From contig JAPWDM010000005.1 of assembly GCA_035578155.1 (NCBI GenBank), positions 17,606,877 through 17,670,876 of the forward strand: a DNA stretch of 64,000 nt, given 5' to 3'. Shown in pieces: positions 23,405 to 33,335 of the stretch (within the stretch, counting starts at the first letter, position 1; every line of letters begins with the position of its first letter). The position numbers and the translations under genes were made by a program. The notes below the pieces were generated by a model. That model was given only the letters and a program-made list of their open reading frames with translations, ran no database searches and was not told the origin of the DNA. Origin of the DNA: Brachynemurus nebulosus (lineage: Eukaryota; Arthropoda; Insecta; Neuroptera; Myrmeleontidae).

Positions 23405-24773
23405 TTTTACTGTATTTGAAAATAAATATAGATATAATATATAGCATTAAAAAAACGTCGCATGTCTCAGGGAACATAAAAATCCCATTAAAAACATCAA
23501 ATAATATTTAAAAATATACAGCAATAATAAATATATGCTTATGACACTAGCAGAATGCACCTTATATTTACGGTAAATGGTATAAATTCTGGTGCATTTT
23601 TTTTTACAATATTATAATTTTTTTACTCTATGTAGATACCATATATTATGTATACACATACAACAATTACAAAACCACAAAATTATGCAATCACACAGAA
23701 ACAATATTGAATTTAGGTTAATTTGTACAAAGCCATTTTTTTAATAATTATGTACCTACATGGGTTACGTGTAATATAATACATTTGTACTAAGTTGAAT
23801 GACACGTCATATTTTGTTACAGTTATAACGTTATGTAATGATTAGTTCAATAAGAGTATAACTGAAAAATTTGTTGTTTGAAAATTTTTAGCTATTTATT
23901 AATGTTTAAACAGGTGGTCTTATACCAAAGAATAATTCCTCGATTTCATCAGGCAGTTTTACAGAGTAATAGAGAATGTTGACCTAAATATTTTTCCAAA
24001 ATTTTAGCTCTTTACAAATGATAGAATATCAGTAATTCCTGTACTCATTTTTTTCTCACACAAACGTTGCGTTTTATTATTTTTGTAGACTACTACCGTT
24101 TTTGAAAATATCAACTTTTATGAAATACCACGATATTTGCGACGATCATCTCTTGGACCATAATGAAATCACTTAATTGTTAGTTACGGAAAATTAAAAT
24201 TTAGTACACTGAATTTGAGAGTGAAGTTATAAAAAAAATAGAATTAAGTCTACATTTGGTCTTAAAAATAAGGAAAAAGAGAAGTCCCAAAATTTTTAAA
24301 GTAGTTTAAAAATAACCACCTAGTTTTTGAAAAGTACAACATAATTTCAAATCTGGATTTCTAAATTGTAAAAAGTTAAAATTTTGACACAACATCTAAA
24401 AGAATCAACTTCTACGATGCGGTCATCACTTAGTGTCTTATAATAATAATCTAATAGTTTAAATTGTTTTTTTTTTGTCCATTTCGAAATTCAGAATGGC
24501 CGACAGATATTAAAAAACAGCGATCAACAAACTTTGAAACTGTGTTTTCCTCAATATTTTTGTTATTTCCTTAGAGAGTTTGATTTCGCAGCTCTCAGTA
24601 CCTACCATCATTAGGGATTTAGAAAAAATTTTTGAAATTCTACAGAATGTAATAAATGTCTTAACTATATGACTTCTAAATCACTTTTATTCAGAAATAT
24701 CAACCAAAAATTCAACTCAGAAAGTGTTAGAAATGGATATTTAAACGTTTTCCAAACAATGAAAAATTATTTT
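23401..24773. other. AT-rich non-coding stretch
   Basis: No gene or repeat with a clear partner in the window was recognised. Confidence 0.45.
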
Positions 24774-25191
24774 ATTATTAACTTCCCATAGGAAGTTATC
24801 GTAATGGGTCCGATTTTACGAATCGCTAATTTTGACATATCTCCACGTTTCAAGGTCACTAGAATCCGAATCCATCGTTTTTAGCGTGATGTCTGTGCGT
24901 GCGTTCGTTAGTTCGTTCGTTCGTTCGTTCGTTCGTTTGTGAATTTTTTTTCGTCTCGCATATCTCGGGAACAAATGATGATATCATTTGTTTGATAAGG
25001 GTGAAGCCCCCACCCTTAGGTACAGAAGGCGAAGCCCCCGGTATGGTGCAAGGGGCAAAGCCTCTATCGGGGGCCCAGGGGAGAAGTTGCCCGAAATGGA
25101 AAAATAATTATTTATGTACAGTAGTCTCTAGTATTTAAGGACACCCAATGGGAAGTTGACAGTGTGGGTAGACCTGTCCCCGAAATTTTTT
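24774..25191 (+). mobile_element. GGAAGTT repeat family F2, short copy (about 420 bp)
   Basis: This copy matches 41192-41910 nearly base for base at both ends. It starts TTAACTTCCCATAGGAAGTT, then has a TTCG microsatellite (24898-24936) and a segment CATATCTCGGGAACAAATGA. A GC-rich core follows with imperfect repeats of GAAGCCCCC (24990-25100). It ends CCCAATGGGAAGTTGACAG and GGTAGACCTGTCCCC. The AACTTCCCAT and ATGGGAAGTT strings near the two sides are inverted relative to each other. The plus-strand frame (79 codons) through the Gly/Pro-rich core has no known domain. Superfamily and exact ends are unknown. Confidence 0.8.
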
Positions 25192-26146
25192 AAAGAGAAA
25201 ATATGGCTTCCATCATGTTTCGACAAGAAAAATCCCTAAGAAATAGATGACAAGACTTTTTCTTCACAATTGTAACTTTAATGAACCCAAATCTTCGATA
25301 TATTACGATATTATTCTCATTATTCTAATATATAATAATTCTGTATTTTGCATGATTTTATCACGAAAACAAATCGCTTTGAACGGTTCGCTTATTCATG
25401 TTGACTGACTGAAAGCAGTTATTAGAAAATACCGTTCATTTTTTCTTTCTATTTTTTGTTTTTTAGTATTTAGTTTTTTTTTCATATTTTACTCTATTTT
25501 TAAAAATACCTACATATCTTGTTGTTGCCTACCATGATTTTGAATTGCGTGCAATGTCATCTAAATGTTTAAATCTAAAATATAAATTATTTGCAGAAAT
25601 ATAACAGGGAAATTTATGCCAAATAATTTTTTAATTATAATAAAATGTAATTGGAATCAGAATATATTATCGAAATATAATTATCATTTACATGAAATGT
25701 GATTTTGCGATTTGAAATCAAAATTAGATCAAAGTTCAAAGTGGAATTGATGGCGAATGTTCGGCTTTCAATGTTTAATATTTTGATTGTTTTTACTATA
25801 AAAACCTCTAATTTTACATTTGATGCCTTCAGCTATTTTTGCTATAATTAATGGTGTCATTTAAATCAAATAATTGATTTAATTTTGGTAAGTTTGTACG
25901 AATAATACAAATTATTTAGGAACAGGAGATTTCCTATAGTAAAAATCTAGCAAGTGTTGCAGTGTTCCGTATAAAAAGTTATTTTTAAATATGGATTCAA
26001 TGTAACTCGCGATAAATTTTCCAGTTATGGTAACTTTTACACAATCTAGACCCCATTCTCAATGTTCATAAATTTTCCAGATTTTTTCAAGATTTTTTCC
26101 CGAAAAAAATGTTTTTAAATAAAATAAAGTAAAAAAAATGTTTTTT
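25192..26146. other. AT-rich non-coding stretch
   Basis: Nothing recognisable is seen beyond poly-A/T tracts. Confidence 0.45.
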
Positions 26147-26417
26147 AAGAAAAAGCTTTTATTTAAAAATGGGCTAAAAAAAATGAAATAACTGCTTAGT
26201 GAAGTTTGAAGCAATATGCAACATAATTTATAAAAGCTTGAGGCGTTATCATTAATTATTTCCGTTTTGGATGTAAGTGTAGCTATTTTACTTTTCAGTA
26301 CTTACCAAACTTGATTAAACGCCTCAAGCTTTTATAAATTATGTTGCATATTGCTTCAAACTTCACTCAGTAGTTATGTCATTTCTTTAGCCCATTTTAA
26401 AATAAAAGCTTTTTCTT
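26147..26417. repeat. Inverted repeat with about 100-bp arms
   Basis: The left arm 26147-26247 (AAGAAAAAGCTTTTATTT through AAGCTTGAGGCGTT) is almost perfectly complementary to 26318-26417 (AACGCCTCAAGCTTTTATAA through AAAGCTTTTTCTT). The spacer is about 70 bp. Differences between the arms are few. It is non-coding. The right arm abuts the start of the F3 direct repeat. It could be a foldback MITE or a locus whose transcript would form a long double-stranded hairpin. Confidence 0.85.
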
Positions 26418-26786
26418 GATGGTTTTTAAGCATTTTTTAAAAAATTTTGCGGGGAGAAACGTTTATATATTGTAGTCTTTCAAAAGGATACATTGTAACT
26501 ATCAAAAGAATCTGTCAGAAAAATATGAAGTAAATCATGAATATTGAAATCGAAAGTGTAGTTTGAGTCAGGATTATCAGAATTTAAAAATTCTACAATA
26601 GGTTCCATCAAATCCATGTTTGCAAACAACCTATTGTCCGAAAAACTATTTATGTGCAGATTTACAAATTTACAAATGTTTAGTTAATCTGCTCGTCCTC
26701 AAATAATTCACAGGGGGAATTTAGACTCGGTAGTCTAACAGCAAAATCACATTTTCTGAACGACGATGACTATTTGTACAGGAATC
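26418..26786 (+). repeat. Direct repeat F3, copy A (about 370 bp)
   Basis: This copy is highly similar to 28429-28797. Shared landmarks are GGGGAGAAACGTTTATATAT, AGGTTCCATCAAATCCATGT, CAACCTATTGTCCGAAAAAC, CTGCTCGTCCTCAAATAATT and GACTCGGTAGTCTAACA. The right part is the better conserved. No open frame persists through both copies, and I do not recognise the family. Confidence 0.85.
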
Positions 26787-27045
26787 AAAATTTAGACAGG
26801 TGTAATCGGTTAATTTACCCTAATCAGACATAACTATGGAAACAAAAAATTGCAATGTAAAATCAATGGACAATATTTGACAATTCGAAATGTCAAAAAG
26901 TTGCATAGGACTAAAAATCAACAATTTTGGTTTGGGGCAATTTATTGAAAAACTAATTATACAATATTGCATTGTCGTCAAGGTAGGAACGTATGCAAAT
27001 TTTGAAACCTCTAGCTCAATTAGAACCTGTCTAAATTTTGATTCC
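26781..27045. mobile_element. 265-bp MITE with 21-bp TIRs, inserted at the end of F3 copy A
   Basis: GGAATCAAAATTTAGACAGG at 26781 is exactly repeated in inverse orientation at 27025-27045. In copy B of the surrounding repeat the corresponding position reads GTACAGGAATAATGAAGATTT, and after the right TIR copy A resumes with AAGATTT. This suggests copy B preserves something close to the empty site. The interior is AT-rich and non-coding. The superfamily and target-site duplication are not resolved. Confidence 0.65.
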
Positions 27046-28428
27046 AAGATTTGATGTAAACCAACATACTAACATAGCAAGTTAAATAAAAGCTTTTAAA
27101 AATTCTACATATATTGTAGAATTCGTGCTTTTTTTGGCTTGAGACGGTGGCTCTTGGGATTTTTTTCCCACTTTCCTGCTTATCCCTTTTAGCATTTTAT
27201 ACTTCACCTCTATAACTGGACCATCGCAATCGATGTCTGTACTAAACAAATTTTTGTGTTAAATAGTTTCAGAGCAAATCACCATAAATAATTTGTTTTT
27301 CCGATTTTGGTACGAAACACTAACCATAAATTTCTAGTATAGACCTCAAATATAAATGATGCACGGCTCACCCAATGACCCACTTACGTTTTACAAGTGA
27401 TGTATAAAATATGTAAAAAATAAATTTTAAATGCAATAGCTGTCAATTTCCTTTAAAATTGTGACTCAAAATATACTCTTAATAGTCATGTTTTGACTGA
27501 TTTTGATCCGCAACCAAAACAGGTTTCATAAGCGATATTGAATTATTCCTACTGTTGGAGATGTTCCCTTAAAAGTTCATCTGAATTTCGTTTAAACTAC
27601 TTCCCGGCGCCTTCACCGCCATATTTATTTCTTTTTAACAATTGCTGAAGATTTAGAAAATAATTTTTGACTAGAAACTGTGAATTATGTACTGCGACAT
27701 TTTAGATAATTAACGATTATGCGGTTTTTTTTTCAATTTCTCCACCGTGAATTATGAGCTTTGCAGTAGAATTATTTTTTATTACGTTGATTGGTGTGTT
27801 CGTACATCACGTGACTTGTAATTTAATATTTCTATTTTCCACGCTAGTGATAAATATTTAATGTAATCTGATACGCATATGTTTGAAAGTCGATTAGACA
27901 TGATTTCATCGACATTTGTATGTACTCGTATGTATGTACGTATGTTTGAATATTTCAATTTGAAGCGACAAGATATATCGAAATATTTGTATTAGTAGAG
28001 AAAAAAAGCTATTTAATGTGTCTTTGCCACTTATGTACCGAGTGACACAGTGAAACAAACAATATAGGGAAATAGACAATTTAGATACAGAAATATGTTT
28101 GAAGAAATGCTTAGTTTTTTTTATCATTATTATCTTCTATTATCCTCTTATTTAGTACTATTGTTACTAATTTCCAAAGTTTCGTACAAAAATTGGAAAA
28201 ACAACACTTTTGCGTCTGTCACTGGCAATTTTCTCTTGAAGTATTTGCCACAAAAATTTGAAATTTATTACAGATACAGGTTTAATTCTAGATGTGAAAT
28301 GTAAAAAAGTTGAATTTTAATTTTGGAAATTAATTTCAGAGATCGAATTGGGAAATCAGAAAAAATCTTTTCCAGGCATATCGTATAGGCTAACAAAAAA
28401 GGCTAATTGAAGCACCAATTCAACAATA
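27046..28428. other. AT-rich non-coding stretch
   Basis: No gene is supported. Overlapping short frames of opposite strand at 27906-28304 lack domains. No repeat partner was recognised. Confidence 0.45.
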
Positions 28429-28797
28429 TGATGATTTTTGGGCATTTTTTAAAAGATTTTCCGGGGAGAAACGTTTATATATTGTAGTCTTTCAAAAGGA
28501 TAAATATCGTAACTATCAAAAGGATCTGTCAGCAAATATGAAAAAAATCATGAATATTGAATTCAAAAATGTAGGTGGAGTCAAAATTATCAGAATTTAA
28601 AAATTCTACAATAGGTTCCATCAAATCCATGTTTGCAAACAACCTATTGTCCGAAAAACTGTTTATGTACAGATTTACAAATTTACAAATGTTTAGTTAA
28701 TCTGCTCGTCCTCAAATAATTCACAGGGGGAATTTAGACTCGGTAGTCTAACAACAAAATCACATTTTCTGAATGAGGATGACTATTTGTACAGGAA
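28429..28797 (+). repeat. Direct repeat F3, copy B (about 370 bp)
   Basis: This is the partner of 26418-26786, in the same orientation, 2.0 kb away. It differs by scattered substitutions and small indels, and it lacks the 265-bp MITE at its right edge. Confidence 0.85.
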
Positions 28798-30297
28798 TAA
28801 TGAAGATTTCGCGTGGAAGACATCCAAGTTCACTATAAGATGTAATTCATTTCATTTTTGAGTAACTATTGAACTTGCAATTTTCATTTATTTTGAACCT
28901 GTATTTTGAATATTTTATCGAGCTTACAAAATATTATCGAGCTTACAAAATTTGGACTCGATGACATCATCATATATCCAAATTTTTTAAAACCTCTAAA
29001 AATCAGTTTTTGATGTTAGAAACATGAAATTTCAATTTTTCCATAGGCTTTCGATACTGTGCTTTTTTTTACAAAATTACAATTGGAAAATTTGCATGCC
29101 GAAAAGTAACTTGCATAATAAAAAAAACGTTGAAGGGCACTGATATATAAAATTCCTATAATAATAAGATATATTGCTTTCAAAATTTGGTATTTTTCAA
29201 CTGCAAAATGTTTAATTTACAAATTCGAGATTGCAAACGATCCGACACTGCGAGTCGCATTTTTGGGGCTAGCGGACCACATTACTTTGAGAACTCCTGA
29301 CTTAAAGGAAACACTTAAGTTAAGCCTCCATTACGATTGTCGCTCGTACAACATTTTAGTTCAAGACATTTTATTCAAGCCAAATCTTTCATATTAAGAC
29401 TATGTCACTTGAATCTCCTTCGAAATCTATGAAATCTCTTATACCACACATTCAAATGAATCACCCGATACCAATTTATACTTGTTTATTTGTCATACTC
29501 TCAGCTCAGTTTGAGCTATGTATATGTGGCACAACGACGAGCATAGATTCCATTGCTTTTCACAGAGAATGGAAAACTTGTAGACAGACAGATATTCAGT
29601 ACAGACGTAAAGCGTAATGTGTAAAAGCACACGAAGAGAGAACATGAAACCAAGCATTATTAACCATCAAACGTCACACCATCACCCCCTCCACTATCCC
29701 CCACCACTTACCGTGGCCTGATGTATATGTATATGTATATATAGATAGATATCAGTCAGATAGTATGAATTCGTGTAATATAATGCTTTATATTATACAT
29801 ATTATACATGTATGTATGGTACATTGCATAACACAAAAGCGCACGGGTAATTAATCTCCGATAACGAGTGGAATTGAGTTTTGAACACAAATTAGAATTT
29901 AAATTTCATACGTGATTGGAATAACCGACGGTTTTAATGCCATTGATATAATAAAATATATTTATGTTTATACATTTTGTTGTTGTTTGTACGTATTTAA
30001 TTCAATAAATAACATTCAGAAGTATTTATTGTATCCGGCTGAGCTTTTATACGGACGCATTTTTATAGGTCATAATATTACCAATAATAAATTTTAATAA
30101 AAATGGTCAAAACGAGATCAGGCAAAATGTGTTTCGGAATACGGTAAGCGGTATTTAAAACTAATAATTGTACATTTAGTTTAAATTTCCTCAATTTTTT
30201 CTCATTGTTCAGGGCGATTATAATGTAGTATAGTATGGGTCAATTGGTATAGAAACAGGATGGCTCCAACAGTTAGCACTGAACATACTAATTACCT
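28798..30297. other. Non-coding stretch
   Basis: No gene is supported. A tandem echo (ATATTATCGAGCTTACAAAA twice near 28912-28945) and a GATGACATCATC string near 28959 occur. A 71-codon frame at 29402-29617 lacks a domain. Short GTAT/GTATATAT stretches lie near 29720-29760. Confidence 0.45.
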
Positions 30298-30650
30298 ACA
30301 CGGAGAGAAAAATATATAATTTTTGTAGATAAAATTTCAGAAAAATTACCATGTTCTCTTATAATGCGTGCGCGATCGACGACCAAAGTAAAAAATATTT
30401 TACGATCATGTAAATATTATTAAATTGAAACGTAAAAAGTATTAGTTGTGCTAGGGAATGGAACTTTTTACTGTGCTGTTTTACAAATTTTGCAGAGCTA
30501 ATATTACGGAAAGAATATTCTATCCTTTAAATTTTCTATGATTAATTACAATTTTTATATTTTTACCGTACAAAATTGAATATGTTTGCCTTTTACACGT
30601 CGATTGTAGTGCTGAGCACAGTAATTTTTATATGAATTTTCTCTCCGTGT
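30298..30650. mobile_element. TIR element family F1, short copy (353 bp)
   Basis: It starts ACACGGAGAGAAAAATATAT and ends ATATGAATTTTCTCTCCGTGT, with the TIR possibly extending by CT/AG. It matches both ends of 2525-3342 in the same orientation but lacks the roughly 470-bp middle. It is non-coding. It is the cleaner template for defining the family. Confidence 0.85.
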
Positions 30651-30985
30651 AGATATACTTTTAACATTTAACGAGATATTTAGGTTAATTAATTTATATT
30701 TATAAAATCAAACGCGACTATAAAAAATTTTATATTAAAAACCATATTTGTACGTAAAATAACAAATAATTAAATAAATACTCTTTTCAATAATATATTT
30801 TAATATATTGAATTATATAAACATATTTTTGAATTTATTCAATATTAATAATCAGTTGATTGTAGCCTTTACAATACTAAATAAATCTTTACTAATAAAA
30901 TATTTAATAATAGTTATTGCAACTAAACAAACAATAACAAATATGAACACATTTGAAATCAATAACACAATATTTACAATATATT
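30651..30985. other. AT-rich non-coding stretch
   Basis: Very AT-rich sequence; nothing is recognisable in it. Confidence 0.4.
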
Positions 30986-30991
30986 AACATC

Positions 30992-31453
30992 TAAAGCCGC
31001 TGCTACACGATGCTACGAACACCTTCCAACATTCGACGTTGGATGGTTCATAGCATCGTGTAGCCGTTGTTCGAACCTACGAGTGTCCAATGTCGAGCGT
31101 CAAACGTTCGCATTTGGTCGTGTCCCGTTCGATGTCGGTATTCTTGCACCGAGTCAAAGCGATGCTTCGAACGTTTGAAGGTCAATGTTGGTTGTGTTGG
31201 TTGGTTCGACTCAGCAGCTGCACGACTCGTTCATGTGAAGAGAGACAACATCAGTGTATAACATTAGAGATAACATCAGACAGATAACAGCGTCGTCCTC
31301 TGAGTACCAACACATCATCATTCGTATTGGATCAAACATTCGATTCACCGTGTAGCAGGTACATTCGTCGCACCAACTATCGAACTTAATTGCCTCAAAC
31401 GTTCGATCGAACGTTGGAAGGAACGTTCGTAGCATCGTGTAGAACCCGCTTAA
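30992..31453. mobile_element. GC-richer TIR element with a doubled terminal motif
   Basis: The left end carries CTACACGATGCTACGAAC at about 31012. The right end carries the inverse, GTTCGTAGCATCGTGTAG, at about 31424-31441. Next to the left end a second, inverted copy, GTTCATAGCATCGTGTAG (about 31046-31063), makes that end a hairpin on its own. Many TTCGAACGTT- and CGTTCGA-type strings recur inside. Base composition is strongly different from the flanks. Overlapping frames on both strands (65-84 codons) reflect this composition, not a known protein. A possible outer extension is AAGC(C/G)(G/C). The target-site duplication is unclear. Confidence 0.7.
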
Positions 31454-31780
31454 TAGGTACGTCATGACTTGTTTTTTAACATGTATTTGATGCAGAAATA
31501 CAAAATATTTTTAATTACACTTAATAATATATAGTAGGGGAGCCCAAACGGGGATTTTGGGATTTGATGAAGCCCGGAAGATTAAAGGGGGAGGAGGGGG
31601 ATACCTTGCAACCTGCTGAGTACCTCCACCATATATGAAACTTATACATATGGCCGACGACCTAGGATACCGTATCAGAATAGTAAAAAAAGGTTGATCG
31701 TGAGAAATAATCGAGCGCGTCTGACAAAGGTGAGTTAATATTAATAGATTTGAGCGTTACTTTATGGTATTCCATATTTA
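31454..31780. other. Non-coding stretch with G-rich tract and array outlier
   Basis: It contains a G-rich stretch GGGGGAGGAGGGGG at about 31587. At 31701-31725, GAAATAATCGAGCGCGTCTG is the reverse complement of the conserved core of the 32.87-33.33 kb array. At 31749, GAGCGTTACTTTATGGTAT is shared with 59.16 and 59.35 kb. No gene is seen. Confidence 0.5.
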
Positions 31781-31898
31781 TAAATAATAAACAAATATTT
31801 TACTTCGCAAAAATACCACTTTTATTTTGAAACTGTGACAATATTGTTTCAAAATAAAAGTGGTATTTTTGCGAAGTAAAATATTTGTTTATTATTTA
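31781..31898. repeat. Perfect hairpin, 53-bp arms, 12-base loop
   Basis: Positions 31781-31833 (starting TAAATAATAAACAAATATTT) are an exact reverse complement of 31846-31898, with a 12-base spacer (TGTGACAATATT). The flanks share AGGTGAGTTAAT: before the left arm at about 31727 and directly after the right arm at about 31899. Perfect identity implies a recent origin, for example inverted duplication by template switching. An assembly or library artefact is also possible. Confidence 0.95.
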
Positions 31899-32239
31899 AG
31901 GTGAGTTAATTACATGCCAAAAAGTTTTCTTTTTTAATAAACTGACGATTTTAGCTTGACGTAAGGGAGTGGGAGGGTTACTAACTTGAAGAAAAAAAAC
32001 GTCATCTCGACATTCTCGAACGTGGTCGAGGTTTCTTTCTTTTCGAAGGAAATAATTTAAGGATCATGCGGAAAATATAATCTGACGACTTCCACAAGCC
32101 GAAGTAACAAAAATCGTAAATAAAGTTTAACACGTGCAGTTTGAGCGAAGCAGTGTTTGCAGCCAAAAAGACAGGAGGCTTTGAAACTTATATCTATTAA
32201 AAAAAAATTTGTCTTGTTAGCTTGCATTAAACAAAACAC
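31899..32239. other. Non-coding stretch
   Basis: Nothing recognisable beyond the flanking AGGTGAGTTAAT noted for the hairpin. A 60-codon minus frame has no domain. Confidence 0.4.
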
Positions 32240-32530
32240 TGTGCAACTAAATCGGTTAAATAGTTAATTTTTAGCGCTTTTGGGCCCCCAGGACCCTGGC
32301 GGATCTCATATAGTACCTATAGCCTATATGCATTTAAATAATTCAACTTTTAAAAGGTGAAAAAATTTTCAAAATCGGTTGGGTAGTTTTACTTTCGGCG
32401 TTTTTGGGACCCCCGAACACTGACTGACCTCATTATAACATAACTTACATCCATCTGAAATAGTTTAGCTCTCTAACAGTGAACAAATTTTCAAAATCGG
32501 TGATGATGCATTCTTGAAAAGTTAGTTTAT
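32240..32530 (+). repeat. Diverged tandem repeat, period about 123 bp, 2-3 units
   Basis: (C/A)AAATCGGTT recurs at about 32249, 32373 and 32495. The first two are followed by TAGTT, then GCG(C/T)TTTTGGG and CCCCC, and then (C/G)GATCTCAT or TGACCTCAT. The spacing is 122-124 bases. Similar GGGNCCCC and GGATC blocks occur in the 20.4-20.6 kb repeat. No coding sequence is recognised. Confidence 0.55.
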
Positions 32531-32865
32531 TTTTATTCTGAAAAGTGAAACAGATATAAATATTGCTATTGTAGTGATAAAAACGGTGCAAAGCATTTAT
32601 TGTAAAGAAATTCAACAAATCTCTTAATTTTTCTTAAAAGCTAGTTCACTTACAAGGAAAGATTTTGAACTGTCAATTCGCAATTTTGATGAAATTTCTG
32701 CCATAGTCCCGGGCTAAAATCTTTTCATGGCACCCGCTGTAATAAGTGTATATCCAAAAAGGAAATTCACTTAAAATGAATAATTTTTTTCAAATTGTCA
32801 GATTTAGAAAATCCCTCCTATTAATCGTTAGATTATGGGTCAGCAAGTCTCAGGTATGAAGCTGA
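32531..32865. other. Non-coding stretch between two tandem arrays
   Basis: No gene or clear repeat was recognised. Confidence 0.4.
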
Positions 32866-33335
32866 ATCGTCTATATGAAAATCTGACGCGCTCGAGTATT
32901 TCAAAATAACTATTTTTTTTTGCATTTTCAAAAAGCCGCTGCGAGCTTACGTTACGTCCGAATCATCAGAATTTTGAATCGGAGCTTCTTTTAGGGTCAC
33001 TTAACATTCCCTATAAATATCTGACGAGCTCGAATAAATTTATTTTTTTTTTCTATTTTCTACCCTTCCATACGGCCACTCTCGCCATGGAAACCGGCAG
33101 ATTAACATACTTCCGTTATCAGAGATACGTGGGATATATGCACTATCAATATTTGACGCGCTCGAATATTTCAGTGTCATAATTTTTTTTTACATTTTTG
33201 AACATCTGTAGACGCTCCCCCCACCACTGAAAGGATATACATCATAACTTTTTTTTTCTTCATATCATCTAATCTTCAAAATCAATAGGTCTTAACGACG
33301 CTCGAGAATGTCCCCATTTAGCATCATGAGTTCCC
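32866..33335 (+). repeat. Diverged tandem array, period about 131-140 bp, 4 units
   Basis: The core recurs at about 32882 (TCTGACGCGCTCGAGTATTTC), 33020 (TCTGACGAGCTCGAATAAA), 33151 (TTTGACGCGCTCGAATATTTC) and 33291 (TTAACGACGCTCGAGAATG). Each of the first three is followed by a T-rich run and TTTTC/TTTTTG. An inverted solo copy of the core lies at 31701-31725. The units are well diverged, so the array is old. The conserved GACGCGCTCGA is the only strongly preserved block. Confidence 0.65.

Noticed and set aside
24899..25138. Gly/Pro-rich 79-codon frame in the GGAAGTT repeat
   Set aside because: The repetitive core gives a repetitive peptide, and the frame does not hold in the second copy of the repeat because of the 300-bp difference.
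32866..33335. Possible CRISPR-like regular repeats
   Set aside because: The 131-140 bp spacing with fully repeated units is a eukaryotic tandem array; there are no short repeats with unique spacers.
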